A DNA stretch of 64,000 bases, taken from positions 1,302,001 through 1,366,000 of the forward strand of contig NZ_JPLZ01000006.1 in the NCBI RefSeq assembly GCF_000735135.1. Direction: 5' to 3'. Source of the stretch: Chryseobacterium sp. FH1 (GTDB taxonomy: Bacteria > Bacteroidota > Bacteroidia > Flavobacteriales > Weeksellaceae). The notes beneath the pieces were generated by a model. The model searched no databases. It saw only the letters and a program-made list of their open reading frames with translations, and was not told the DNA's origin. Each line of letters starts with the position of its first letter. The stretch's first letter is position 1. A program made the translations under genes and the position numbers. This document shows positions 26,252-35,138 of the stretch, piece by piece.

Positions 26252-26851
26252 TTAAAATGGGTAATCTTCAAATTCACCCTCTTCGAAGATGCCCGTAGCA
26301 ACATTACTTGGTTTTGCAGTAGTTGTCGTTACTATGCTTGGATTGGAAGGATAGGTGCCATTTTTGTAGATCAGTTCTTTCCACTCTTCTCTTTCCTTGA
26401 TGTAGAGGACGTTCCAACCATTTTTGGTGTCTGGATTGGCATAGACAGGTGGTCTCGTCACTGTAAATTTGGTAATTGGTTTGATTTGATGATCCAGCAG
26501 AATCATAGAGCAACCACCCGTTCCACAGAAGTATGGCGTGGAGAACATCACGAAGATTTCTTTTTCCCCATCGGCATTCAGGTCGATCTCCTGGTAGCGG
26601 AATTTTCTGTCGCTCACCTCGATGGATTGCAGATCTTCGGGAGAAAGATAATCGCTGGTTATGTATTGGGCAATTCGTTTTGCAGTGTCATCGCGCTTTG
26701 TTTTTTCCAGATTTGGAATTGCGGTCACGGTGTCATTATCCTTCGGTGACATTTTCTGAATCTCCTCTATGGGATTGTTTTCTACTTTGTTGCAACTGAT
26801 GATTGACAAAGAAGTCAAGACCAATGCTTGTATGATGATATTGTTTTTCAA
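26252..26851 (-). CDS. Lipoprotein of unknown function
   Basis: 199 residues. The lipobox LSIISC places the lipidated Cys near residue 20. A polar linker follows, then a segment with DLNADGEKEIFVMFSTPYFC, reminiscent of EF-hand-like or VCBS-type D-x-N-x-D-G loops, and GGCSMILLDHQIKP. The end is acidic (GIFEEGEFEDYPF). Similar proteins describe quantities through a calcium-like loop, but no function can be assigned. Separate unit; convergent with the esterase gene. Confidence 0.65.
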   Translation of the reverse strand: MKNNIIIQALVLTSLSIISCNKVENNPIEEIQKMSPKDNDTVTAIPNLEKTKRDDTAKRIAQYITSDYLSPEDLQSIEVSDRKFRYQEIDLNADGEKEIFVMFSTPYFCGTGGCSMILLDHQIKPITKFTVTRPPVYANPDTKNGWNVLYIKEREEWKELIYKNGTYPSNPSIVTTTTAKPSNVATGIFEEGEFEDYPF

Positions 26852-26937
26852 AATTGAGATTTAATTTCTCTAAGTTACACCATTTATATGATATTCAAAG
26901 AAGTGTGATGTGATCTAACGGTTAAATTTTACAAAGA

Positions 26938-26964
26938 AAAACCGCACGTTGAGATGCGGTTTTG
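26938..26964 (-). terminator. Terminator for the gene ending at 26969
   Basis: On the minus strand AAACCGCAT and TGCGGTTT stem then TTTC. It starts within a few bases of the stop. Confidence 0.75.
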
Positions 26965-26968
26965 TAAG

Positions 26969-27595
26969 TTAATAAGGACTTTTTGCAGTCTTGGCATTTT
27001 CCGGAAGATGGAATTCTTTGTCATCCAACTTCATATCTTTAATTTCTGTTGCTGTACTCGTGAATGTGAATTGGGGATTTTCTACAACCGTTTTCAGTGG
27101 TAAGGCTTTGGAAACTTTCAGATAGTCGTACCAATTTCCAAAAAGGTGACCTGCAAACAGGGAAGCATCGACATTCAATCTGGAATTGTAGTAGTATTTC
27201 TGAATGCCACTTTTGCAAGTCAGGATCAATTCATCGCAAGGCAATCCCAAAACCTTCTCTGTGCCTTTCTTGACCTCTACATTCAAAACTTCATCTGGAT
27301 TGGTTCCGCCTTCATTGTAAAGCAAAGTGTCAGAATCAGCCATCTTGCTGTAAAGTTTGTTGTCTTTTTGGACATACAGTTGCCACTGCACCATTGTGCC
27401 GTTGGTCGTAGATTTATAGTCGCCATTTTTGATGAGGTACTCTTGCGTGGCACCCATCATTGTGGTTAACTGCTCATTGGTCAGATTGGGGATTTTGCTC
27501 TCATAGGTGTTTTTGTAAATGATTTTACCTTGAAACGTCTGTCCGAAAACCGCGATCGTTGCGGTGGTCATCATCATTAAGAAAAGTTTTTTCAT
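26969..27595 (-). CDS. Secreted GLPGLI/DUF4412-like protein
   Basis: 208 residues with a signal peptide (KKLFLMMMTTATIAVFGQ). The mature part begins QGKIIYKNTYESK and contains YLIKNGDYKS, a KVLGLPCDELILTCKSG segment and a late PLKTVVENPQFTFTSTATEI, the layout of periplasmic DUF4412/GLPGLI-type proteins, in which a peptide-like strand binds in a beta cup. Function unknown. Own terminator. Confidence 0.6.
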   Translation of the reverse strand: MKKLFLMMMTTATIAVFGQTFQGKIIYKNTYESKIPNLTNEQLTTMMGATQEYLIKNGDYKSTTNGTMVQWQLYVQKDNKLYSKMADSDTLLYNEGGTNPDEVLNVEVKKGTEKVLGLPCDELILTCKSGIQKYYYNSRLNVDASLFAGHLFGNWYDYLKVSKALPLKTVVENPQFTFTSTATEIKDMKLDDKEFHLPENAKTAKSPY

Positions 27596-27680
27596 CGTGT
27601 AGATTATATTGAAATAGTTTTGTTTTTATTTGGTTTCATTAATGGAATCAATTCCTCGATCCTAAATAATTAGTCTGAAT

Positions 27681-27872
27681 TTACTTCTCCGCTCTCCTCG
27701 TATAATGCCTCACCAGCACAGCAACCGCAAACAAAAAAGTTACCGCATACAGCACAGACAAAGCCGGCTTCTCCACAGTCATCGTATTAAAATCAATTTG
27801 CTTGTACAAGGCGGAACCAACAATGATGGCTACGATTCCCATTGTGAACACGGGCGCTTTGCTCTTTTCCAT
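27681..27872 (-). CDS. Small two-helix membrane protein
   Basis: 63 residues. Two hydrophobic stretches (VFTMGIVAIIVGSALY and LSVLYAVTFLFAVAVLV) with a short polar loop between, ending in a basic tail RHYTRRAEK. No known family. It lies 51 bases before the next minus-strand membrane protein in genome order and could be cotranscribed with it. Confidence 0.6.
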   Translation of the reverse strand: MEKSKAPVFTMGIVAIIVGSALYKQIDFNTMTVEKPALSVLYAVTFLFAVAVLVRHYTRRAEK

Positions 27873-27923
27873 AGTTTTAGAATATTTAAGTTTCTGATCA
27901 GTTTTATAGAACTAAAATAGCAA

Positions 27924-28541
27924 TTAATTCCGACTCACAGACAAAAGTCGTTTGCGGGCTTTGTCAAAAACAATCGTCTTATTCGGACCACCGTAGAACA
28001 GGGTGATTGCAAACGTGCTGTCCGTTTCTTTTTCCAGAACAATATTCTTTGCTTGGCTGATTCTCATTTCCGGTCGCAACAGCGCTTCATATTTCACATT
28101 GATGGGTTCGTTTTTCAGTCGCTCGATGTCCATTTCGGTGGTTTTATAGATTACTTTCTCCAGCAATCCCTGTTTCTCTATGACTTCTATCCACGGATGA
28201 ACCATCACGCCGTAACCCACGATTTGAGCGCGGTACTTTTCATTCAGATCCTTTTTCAGATGCAGTCCTGCTGAGGTCATAGAGAGCATCAGACTGTAGA
28301 GTGGAAGTCCCATCATCAGTACGCTGCCAACAACAGCTAAAACCATTAATCCCAAAAATACTTTGGCGACTAGCTTTTTCCAATACACCACAATCACAAA
28401 CAGACTCGACAAAAGCCAACTCCAAAACAGAATAATATCACTGTGATAGCCCGCCAGACTCATCTGAAATTTGTAAAACAGCACACAATCTGCCACAAGC
28501 AAGACGGAAAGCAGAATGAAGAGGTAAAGACTTATTTTCAT
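27924..28541 (-). CDS. Membrane protein of unknown function
   Basis: 205 residues from the ATG at 28541; an upstream start at 28595 adds 18 residues and is less likely. Three hydrophobic helices in the first ~100 residues (ISLYLFILLSVLLVADCVLF, IILFWSWLLSSLFVIVVYW, VFLGLMVLAVVGSVLMMGLP), then a ~100-residue soluble region ending IVFDKARKRLLSVSRN. No family recognised. Confidence 0.6.
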   Translation of the reverse strand: MKISLYLFILLSVLLVADCVLFYKFQMSLAGYHSDIILFWSWLLSSLFVIVVYWKKLVAKVFLGLMVLAVVGSVLMMGLPLYSLMLSMTSAGLHLKKDLNEKYRAQIVGYGVMVHPWIEVIEKQGLLEKVIYKTTEMDIERLKNEPINVKYEALLRPEMRISQAKNIVLEKETDSTFAITLFYGGPNKTIVFDKARKRLLSVSRN

Positions 28542-28631
28542 TTTAAGGATTAGAGGATTGATAAAACTAATGTAAGCAAAATCAAGTATTATCACAGCCC
28601 TCTATTTCTACTAGTTGTTGTTCTGCCTTTA

Positions 28632-30092
28632 CTATTTCATCAGAAATTGATACTTTAATTGAGCCTCATTATCTTCTGGCTCTTTTTCAAGATATAACTT
28701 TAGATATTCAATGGCTTTTTCTTTTTGACCTGAAACCCTGTATGCCTCACTGATGTAATAATAACCATTGGTTGAATTGGGGAAGAAGTGGAGATTCAAC
28801 TTAAACAAATCGATGGCCTGATTCGTCTTTTTTTCGAACAAGAACTTATAAGCATATCTTTCAATCAGATTTTCTCTTAACGAATATTTCTTTGAATTTT
28901 GTTCTATTTCCTTAATGCCGGCTTCATAACCTTTGCTGGATATGGTCTTAATGATATCTTTAGTGTAAAAGAAGTTGTCAATGGATGGCGCTGAACCTAC
29001 CAATTGTTTTTTGATCAGATTACTCGCTTCCCAATAATTTTCGACTTCTCCATTGGTTAGAATGACTACTGTGTAGCCTAAATCCGGATAGATCATGAGT
29101 TCACAGGCAATACCGTCGTGTCCACCGGTATGTCCAAAGATGCGATGCCCATTGACTTTGGTTTCTTCAAATCCATAGCCGTACATTCCTTCTCTGTATT
29201 TCACTTTACCCGATGTACAAAGCGTTACATTGTCTTTACTTAGTAAAATATTATTTTGCAAGGCATTGGCGAAATTGAGCAAATCATCAGCTGTGGAATA
29301 GCCACCACCAGCAGGCGTTCCTTTGGCTAAATTCGAGAAAATATTATTTTTCCATTGTCCAGGTTCTTCTAATGACATTGTATAGCCAGTAGCCAAATTT
29401 GAAATCGCATGATCCAATTCGTAAGCATCTGTATTGATCATTTTTGCAGGTTGATAAATGTGTTCTTTTACGTAATCAAAATAATTCTGACCCGACACCT
29501 TTTCAATAATCAATCCTAAAACCATATATCCGGAATTGCTGTAGTAGAAATCACTACCAGGCGCAAAGGCTAGTTTTTTATCTACAAACAGCGGAAGGTA
29601 ATCAGAAACTGTTTTGAAGTTGACTTTTGCAAGCTTGTCATAGTCCTCCCAAAAACTGCGCATCCCGGAAGTGTGCGTCAATAATTGATGGATGGTCACC
29701 GAGTCGGCAACCGTTTTATTGGGATAATCTGTAAGATGTTTTCCTACTTTGTCCTGAAGTGAAATTTTCCCGGATTCCACCAATTGCATAATCGCCATTG
29801 CTGTAAACATCTTGTTGATGGAAGCTAAATTGAACTTCGTGTCCGGTTTGTTTTTAACACGATCCGGCAAATTGGAAAAACCAAAAGCTTCTCTATAGAT
29901 TGGTTTGCCATCTTTAGCAATAAGCACGACTCCGCTCAGGTAATTTTCTTTTTCAAGACTTTTTAAGTGGGCCTTTATTGGATCGACGATGCTTTTCAAA
30001 TTTTGTGATTTGACAACAATAGGTTGCAAAAGAGCTATCAATAAGACAGCTGTAGAAAAATAGATTCGACGAATGGTCATAAGGGTTTTCAT
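28632..30092 (-). CDS. Class-C beta-lactamase-type serine hydrolase with TPR tail
   Basis: 486 residues with signal peptide. The beta-lactamase/D-Ala-D-Ala carboxypeptidase fold shows SINK (Ser91, Lys94), YSN at 184-186, and HTGG in FGHTGGHDG at about 328. The last ~110 residues look like TPR repeats (AIDLFKLNLHFFPNSTNGYY, AYRVSGQKEKAIEYLKLYLE). Such secreted enzymes act as peptidases, esterases or amidases; antibiotic resistance should not be assumed. It lies next to an AraC regulator gene on the same strand. Confidence 0.85.
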   Translation of the reverse strand: MKTLMTIRRIYFSTAVLLIALLQPIVVKSQNLKSIVDPIKAHLKSLEKENYLSGVVLIAKDGKPIYREAFGFSNLPDRVKNKPDTKFNLASINKMFTAMAIMQLVESGKISLQDKVGKHLTDYPNKTVADSVTIHQLLTHTSGMRSFWEDYDKLAKVNFKTVSDYLPLFVDKKLAFAPGSDFYYSNSGYMVLGLIIEKVSGQNYFDYVKEHIYQPAKMINTDAYELDHAISNLATGYTMSLEEPGQWKNNIFSNLAKGTPAGGGYSTADDLLNFANALQNNILLSKDNVTLCTSGKVKYREGMYGYGFEETKVNGHRIFGHTGGHDGIACELMIYPDLGYTVVILTNGEVENYWEASNLIKKQLVGSAPSIDNFFYTKDIIKTISSKGYEAGIKEIEQNSKKYSLRENLIERYAYKFLFEKKTNQAIDLFKLNLHFFPNSTNGYYYISEAYRVSGQKEKAIEYLKLYLEKEPEDNEAQLKYQFLMK

Positions 30093-30155
30093 TATTGATT
30101 AAGCGACAAAACTACATTAAGCCGAAAAGGAAAAATTGTACAATTGTCAACCTGC

Positions 30156-30989
30156 CTATAAAAACAACCAGTGAATTTGTTTTTTTTCCAGCGCAGTCGT
30201 TTTTGCAAAGAAAACCTTGGGCGAAAACCCTGTTACCGATTTGAATTCCCTGATCATATGCGACTGGTCAAAATAATCAACACCGTAGGCGATATCCGTT
30301 AAGTTGTTTCTTGTCGTATTTGATGCATATTTGTTGACTGCATTCCTAAATCTAAGTATCTTTTTGAATTCAGATGGTGTTTTGCAGATATGTCTGCTAA
30401 AGTGTTTGTTCAAAGTGGTGCGCGAGATAGCATTTTTTTTGCACAGTTCTGTAATCGTTAAAGCATCATTTTCATCACCCATCATTTCGGACAAAACAGA
30501 TTCAAGGAAGTTGTGCTGAAACCCGATCAATTTGGATAACCAATACCTTTCAACTGCCTCAATTTTTTCGGTGTCATTTTGCAAAGAAAGAATGTCGATC
30601 ATCGATTTTCTGTAATCTTCAAAAGGCGAAAACTCAGAAAAGTTTGAGCTGTTGTAATGGCTTAAGTCCTGCTTCAAAAATGCATTAATCGCCAATGGTT
30701 TAAAATAGATGGTAATTTCGTTTATTTTCCCTTCATATTGCACATACACCGGCTTGTTGAAATCAGACACCAGATTGGTTTCCACCTCGTTGTCATCGCA
30801 TTGCCCGATGATCAATTGATTGCCTTTAGTCAGCGATCTCGATTTTTCACTGCTTGACACAATGGTAAAAATAGAGGGAAAAGTGATATATTTTGCCGGT
30901 TCTTCTTCAGCGGTATGGGTGAGGATATAAATACTTTCGATGTATTTTTGAAGCAAAGGATTGGTGGGGGAAAAGACTTTTATTTTCAT
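30156..30989 (-). CDS. AraC-family transcriptional regulator
   Basis: 277 residues. The N-terminal ~170 residues form a DUF6597-like sensing domain (KYITFPSIFTIVSSS, VYVQYEGKINEITIYFKPLA). The C-terminal half has two helix-turn-helix motifs: ALTITELCKKNAISRTTLNK and LTDIAYGVDYFDQSHMIREF, followed by KSVTGFSPKVFF. The stop is 64 bases upstream of the serine hydrolase start, so it is first in a likely two-gene unit and may control it. Effector unknown. Confidence 0.85.
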   Translation of the reverse strand: MKIKVFSPTNPLLQKYIESIYILTHTAEEEPAKYITFPSIFTIVSSSEKSRSLTKGNQLIIGQCDDNEVETNLVSDFNKPVYVQYEGKINEITIYFKPLAINAFLKQDLSHYNSSNFSEFSPFEDYRKSMIDILSLQNDTEKIEAVERYWLSKLIGFQHNFLESVLSEMMGDENDALTITELCKKNAISRTTLNKHFSRHICKTPSEFKKILRFRNAVNKYASNTTRNNLTDIAYGVDYFDQSHMIREFKSVTGFSPKVFFAKTTALEKKQIHWLFL

Positions 30990-31026
30990 AGGTTGCCATT
31001 GGGCGTTGAAGCCTAACTAACTTTTT

Positions 31027-31788
31027 CTATTGATGTAATTTCTCTAATTCAGGCAACTCACTTTTATACTTTTCAACATCCCAATTCAAATTCCAGTTTT
31101 TAACATAGTCAGAGATAGGGCCTAGGCTAACTTCTGTTCTTCTTTTATCTACATTGTCAGGGTCGGTCAATGGTAAAACATAGTGTGTATTATCTTTCGG
31201 ATTGATGCCTATCTGACTGCCGTAGATTTGTTTCCGGCCTTCTCGGATTTCTATTCTGTCGATCAGCAAAGCCAAAGAACCTGGATTTGCATTTCCTTTG
31301 GTTACAGCTTCTCTCATCATTGGCAAATACTTTCGTTGCGTCTCCAGATCCGAATGTTGAATGACAAGAAATATCGCATTGTTCGCTTGCGCGCCTACTT
31401 TGTCTTTGCCAACCCAACCTTTTTCATCTAATATCTTTTTTATTTTTAATAAGTTGATGGAGTCTTTCTGAAATGTTATTTTCCGGAGGTCTTGCATTTC
31501 TTTAGAGTCGTCAATGTGGGTTTTTAGCGTTTCGTAGATCTGCTTTCTGTATTTTTGGTCTTCCTCGAGGATGGTCAACAATTCAGCCTGCAATGGTTTG
31601 TCATAATTCGCTTCTACCAACTCTAATTTCTTTTCCAGCTTTTCAACCGTTTTGCCCCATTCTTTTTTTGAATGCAGATTCTCTAGATCAGTATCAGACT
31701 TTAAGTGCCTTAGATTGGACCAACCATTTTGGTATATTCTATTCTGTTCTATCGCTGGTGCGAGGCTCTGGCTCGTATCCTCTTGCAA
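31027..31788 (-). CDS. DUF6624 protein, 5' end probably lost
   Basis: 253 residues open from a TTG that directly follows a TAA. The C-terminal half matches DUF6624: EEDQKYRKQ, ILDEKGWVGKDKVGAQANNA, FLVIQHSDLETQRKYLPMM, LLIDRIEIREGRKQIYGSQIG. DUF6624 proteins normally begin with a signal peptide or longer N-terminal part. Here the first ~12 codons fall inside an inverted-repeat element (31753-31839), so the original start seems to have been cut off or replaced. Function of the family is unknown. It may not be expressed. Confidence 0.65.
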   Translation of the reverse strand: MQEDTSQSLAPAIEQNRIYQNGWSNLRHLKSDTDLENLHSKKEWGKTVEKLEKKLELVEANYDKPLQAELLTILEEDQKYRKQIYETLKTHIDDSKEMQDLRKITFQKDSINLLKIKKILDEKGWVGKDKVGAQANNAIFLVIQHSDLETQRKYLPMMREAVTKGNANPGSLALLIDRIEIREGRKQIYGSQIGINPKDNTHYVLPLTDPDNVDKRRTEVSLGPISDYVKNWNLNWDVEKYKSELPELEKLHQ

Positions 31789-31839
31789 TTAATATAGCTT
31801 TGAATATATTAAGTAGTGCACAGGACACTCGCGCCAGCG
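31753..31839. repeat. Short inverted-repeat element truncating the DUF6624 gene
   Basis: CGCTGGTGCGAG at 31753-31764 and CTCGCGCCAGCG at 31828-31839 pair at 11 of 12 positions; a looser match continues inside (GTATCC and AGGACAC). The GC-rich arms stand out in an AT-rich patch. Looks like a small non-autonomous mobile or REP-like palindrome. Confidence 0.65.
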
Positions 31840-31861
31840 GGCAGGGGAAGTAATGATAAAA

Positions 31862-32917
31862 TTAAAGTTTCTTTACTTCAACAATACTTTCTAAAACCTG
31901 TTTTAAAATTTTATCTCCCCATTTATTTGCAATTTGCTTGTATTCTAATATTTGATCATTATTAAAATCCAACATTAATGCTAATCCTACAAAAAATTCT
32001 AGTGTGCCAAACCAATTATCACTTTCGTTCATAGAAATTAATTTATTAAAGTACTCCAAATATAATGCTTCATTTTTTATCAGTGTTTCAACTAATTCTT
32101 TCAAATTTTTAAGATTTAATATTTTTGCTATTCGTAAAATTTCTGAAAGAAATTGTTTAGAGTTACTGTCATCATTATCAATAAAACCTGCGTTTATTGC
32201 AACATCATAAATAGAGTTAAAAATGTCTAAGCGATTATCTTCGGTAAATAAGTAAGTTAATGTTATAAGATTTATATCTTCAAATTCGATTTTATTGTCA
32301 CCATCAATTTTTCTTAATTCATTAAATATTTTTGTGTGATCTTCACGAATTTCTAAAAATTGTTCATCAGCTAATTCAAATAAACCTGCCAATCTGTAAA
32401 GTTTTCTTTCAATTTCTTTTGGAATTTCATAGTTCTTTTTATAAGAAAGCTCGTGAGATATGGATGCCCAAGAATGTTGAAGAACTGTCCTTACTTGAAT
32501 TTCAGCTTTTAATTTTGAGAAATTTTTCCATTCAGCGAGTTTTTCCCGATCATTATTTAAAGTGATAATATAATGAACAGAAAGATAACCGAATTCATTT
32601 GACTTATATAATTCTGATTTGTTAATTGAGTTAGGTTCATCAACAATAAAATTATCTCTGACTATTCTTTCAATTTTATCTATGTCGTCTTGATAGTAAA
32701 CTATAATTCTGATTCCAGATAAATCGGTTATCTCATTTAAATCCTTAATTTGTTTTCTTTCAATTTTTTCCACTAAACTATCTGAGTCTTTTGTTCTAGA
32801 TTCTATGATGTGAAATTTAATATTATTTGCTACTAAAAGTGACTCTACCAGACTTTTTAAATGATTTGTAAAAAGAGTATGCTTAATTAGTTCAGATTTT
32901 ATAATTTTTGTATCCAT
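31862..32917 (-). CDS. RelA/SpoT-type (p)ppGpp synthetase domain protein
   Basis: 351 residues. The N-terminal ~180 residues carry all expected synthetase signatures: SRTKDSDSLVEKIERK at 40-55, DLSGIRI at 65-71, EFGYLSVHY at 108-116, EIQVRTVLQHSW at 139-150 and ASISHEL at 151-157. No hydrolase (HD) domain and no TGS/ACT domains. The C-terminal ~170 residues are helical and unassigned. Makes (p)ppGpp or a related pyrophosphorylated nucleotide. Very AT-rich (about 22% GC in one line counted). Paired with the PD-(D/E)XK gene 39 bases upstream, so a toxin, signalling or defence role is possible. Confidence 0.8.
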   Translation of the reverse strand: MDTKIIKSELIKHTLFTNHLKSLVESLLVANNIKFHIIESRTKDSDSLVEKIERKQIKDLNEITDLSGIRIIVYYQDDIDKIERIVRDNFIVDEPNSINKSELYKSNEFGYLSVHYIITLNNDREKLAEWKNFSKLKAEIQVRTVLQHSWASISHELSYKKNYEIPKEIERKLYRLAGLFELADEQFLEIREDHTKIFNELRKIDGDNKIEFEDINLITLTYLFTEDNRLDIFNSIYDVAINAGFIDNDDSNSKQFLSEILRIAKILNLKNLKELVETLIKNEALYLEYFNKLISMNESDNWFGTLEFFVGLALMLDFNNDQILEYKQIANKWGDKILKQVLESIVEVKKL

Positions 32918-32956
32918 TCTTTTTTTTGTTGATTTATATATTTAATTTATTGTGTT

Positions 32957-34495
32957 CTATTCTTTTTCAAATCTTCCTAAAAATAGGTTTGCATTTTGCA
33001 TTTCTTTTAATTCATCTGTTGAAAATTTTAATCCTACATTGTTGTAGTATTTTTCATTAAACTCATCAAAATTTTCTATAGTATCATATTTATTTAGCCA
33101 ATCATCAAACTCTTGTATACTTAAAATTAGTGTTTGTGAATAATGAGAAATTATTTCAGGGAATCTTGATACAACTATATATTTATAAGTTTTTGGAATG
33201 TTGTATTTTGAGTGGTGAATTTGTAAATGATATGCTCTCCTTAAAACCTTTTTCTCCCACGAGGATTGCAAATATTTTAAATGCTCATTAGTTTTATTCG
33301 TATCCTTAAAGTATACATCTAATGGTAGTGCGTGGTTTTTTGCTTCGATTAGAAGGTATTCATTATTTGTATTTTTAAGTATAATATCAATATCTCCTAT
33401 TTGGTTTTTTTTCTCAAATAAATCGAATTCTCTATCAACTTCAACGTATCCATATTTTTGTGAGATTAATGATATTTTATCAAGGAACTGTGAAGCTTGC
33501 CTAGTTATATATTCATGTTTAATGTTAGTCGCTTCAATTAGTGAATAATGAATGTTTGTAAAAAGACTATCCATTATTAATTCTGGGGAAATAACTAAAG
33601 TGTTATTTTTTATTAGAAATGGTTGGCGTGTCAGTTGATGAAATTTTAATTCTTTTGGGTTGAAACTTTCATAATCAAAAGCTAAACGATTTAGAAGTAA
33701 ATCGAATTTTCTATCAAATGAGTCTAAGAACCTTTGTTTATTGATAACATAGCAGTTAGAAAAATGCATAAACGTATTTGAACTATTTACCTCGATATTA
33801 CCGTTATCTGACTTGTCAAATTTGTCACTGGTTTTAAGGATTCTCTCAGATAAATCTTCGAGTGTTTTTCTAATAAAATAAGTGAAATCAACTATTTCGA
33901 CTCCCATTTCCAGAAAAAACAAATCTGCATATGGTAAATATTCTTCTTCAAAATTTTTCAAAAGACCATCCAGATTTTTCTTTGATTTTTTTTTGATATT
34001 ATTGTCTTCATCAATTCGTAAAAAATAATCAAATAGCTTTTTTACATCTTTATCCTTTTCAGCATTAGACATGTCAATTCTAACATGTTGATTTCTTTCG
34101 CCCGAAACTCGTATGTCAAATAGTTTTATTAGAGCTTCTGTTTCATACTTTGAATTAATTAAATTAGCATCCTTTATAAGGAATTGTGCTAATGGAAGGT
34201 TTAATATTGGTCCATTATCCTCTTTCGATATTGCTATTCTCCATTTACCAAATTTTGCACTTAGTGATATCAAGTATTTTAAAGATTCTTCAAGAGAATT
34301 GCTGTAAGTACTAATAACTTCTGGATTAACATTTTCTGCATTAGGAAAATGACGTAATAGTCTAACCCAATGTAATTGGTAAACAAAATATAGTAATTCT
34401 AAGAAATTACAGTTTTTGGAAATTTCACAAATATTATCAATGTCCTTGTTTAATTCAATGCGGATTTTTTCTAATGCCTTTTGTTTATCAGTCAT
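32957..34495 (-). CDS. Unknown protein with PD-(D/E)XK nuclease-like domain
   Basis: 512 residues. A restriction-endonuclease-like core is visible late in the protein: E352/E356 region (VEVDREFDLF), GDIDI with Asp368 and Asp370, and LLIEAK with Glu384 and Lys386, then a helical region (LQSSWEKKVLRRAYHLQ). The first ~330 residues are alpha-helical and resemble nothing I recognise. First gene of a two-gene unit with the RelA/SpoT-type gene. Very AT-rich (about 20% GC in one line counted), unlike the core genes, suggesting recent transfer. It may cut nucleic acid; this is inferred only from the motif. Confidence 0.6.
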   Translation of the reverse strand: MTDKQKALEKIRIELNKDIDNICEISKNCNFLELLYFVYQLHWVRLLRHFPNAENVNPEVISTYSNSLEESLKYLISLSAKFGKWRIAISKEDNGPILNLPLAQFLIKDANLINSKYETEALIKLFDIRVSGERNQHVRIDMSNAEKDKDVKKLFDYFLRIDEDNNIKKKSKKNLDGLLKNFEEEYLPYADLFFLEMGVEIVDFTYFIRKTLEDLSERILKTSDKFDKSDNGNIEVNSSNTFMHFSNCYVINKQRFLDSFDRKFDLLLNRLAFDYESFNPKELKFHQLTRQPFLIKNNTLVISPELIMDSLFTNIHYSLIEATNIKHEYITRQASQFLDKISLISQKYGYVEVDREFDLFEKKNQIGDIDIILKNTNNEYLLIEAKNHALPLDVYFKDTNKTNEHLKYLQSSWEKKVLRRAYHLQIHHSKYNIPKTYKYIVVSRFPEIISHYSQTLILSIQEFDDWLNKYDTIENFDEFNEKYYNNVGLKFSTDELKEMQNANLFLGRFEKE

Positions 34496-34521
34496 GTTGA
34501 TTGTAGTTTTAGTATGATGTT

Positions 34522-34575
34522 GCAGATTTGAAATCTGTTTCTAAAAACCCCGATGTCGTGGATTTGCAATCCGTG
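34522..34575. repeat. Twin small palindromes (REP-like)
   Basis: CAGATTTGAAATCTG and GGATTTGCAATCC are two adjacent palindromes, linked by ACCCCGATGTCGTG. Sequences of this shape are common Bacteroidetes intergenic repeats. It marks the upstream edge of the RelA/PD-(D/E)XK pair. Confidence 0.6.
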
Positions 34576-34579
34576 ACAA

Positions 34580-34969
34580 TTACTTCTCCTTATTGCAAAA
34601 TTCATTAAAGTACCTTTCTCCCATAGTCTCAGGGACAACATAGCTCATATCGGCTAAAATTTCATTCACTTCGAAATGGTCAAGAAGCTTTCCTTCTTTA
34701 GAATATACATTCATTTGGAATAAGCCCATTTTTTTGTCGTCACAATCAAATTTAAAAAGAGCTAGTGTATAGCCATTAACAATTTTAGCAACCTTAGAGT
34801 TCTTCGGATAATATTCTGTTTTTTCCGATACCGTTTTGAACCAAGCGGTATCGTCGGTATTATATTTATAAAAAACAGCCTCTTCATCGTTTAGTGAAAT
34901 GGTTTTCCAATCCTGAGAATAGCTAAGTGAAAATAAAAGAAGTGAAAGAAATAAAAGAATTTTCTTCAT
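34580..34969 (-). CDS. Small secreted protein, paralogue of 35911-36303
   Basis: 129 residues with a signal peptide (KKILLFLSLLLFSLSYSQ). The mature part starts DWKTISLND and holds SEKTEYYPKNSK, a FKFDCDDKKMG segment and NVYSKEGKLLDHF, then a C-terminal VVPETMGERYFNEFC. The pattern is close to the surface-adhesin-E-like group (short conserved DC then MxVYS). Function unknown. Its paralogue lies 0.9 kb upstream with an XRE regulator between them. Confidence 0.65.
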   Translation of the reverse strand: MKKILLFLSLLLFSLSYSQDWKTISLNDEEAVFYKYNTDDTAWFKTVSEKTEYYPKNSKVAKIVNGYTLALFKFDCDDKKMGLFQMNVYSKEGKLLDHFEVNEILADMSYVVPETMGERYFNEFCNKEK

Positions 34970-35082
34970 CGCAGGGTAATGGTATTAGTTTTTTAGTTTG
35001 ACTCAAATTTACAAAATACTCTGATATTCAGTAAATTAATTTATCAACAATCGAAACTAAATTATAATGATACAATTTTAAT

Positions 35083-35112
35083 AAAAAAAAACCGCCCTTT
35101 TAAGAGGGCGAT
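35083..35112 (-). terminator. Terminator after the XRE gene
   Basis: On the minus strand CGCCCTCTT and AAAGGGCG stem followed by nine Ts. Confidence 0.85.
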
Positions 35113-35138
35113 CCAATTTATAATACAAAATTTAAATG

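Noticed and set aside
28632-30092. Antibiotic-resistance class C beta-lactamase
   Set aside because: SxxK, YxN and HTGG motifs define the broad serine-hydrolase family; the TPR tail and HTGG in place of KTG argue against a true beta-lactamase.
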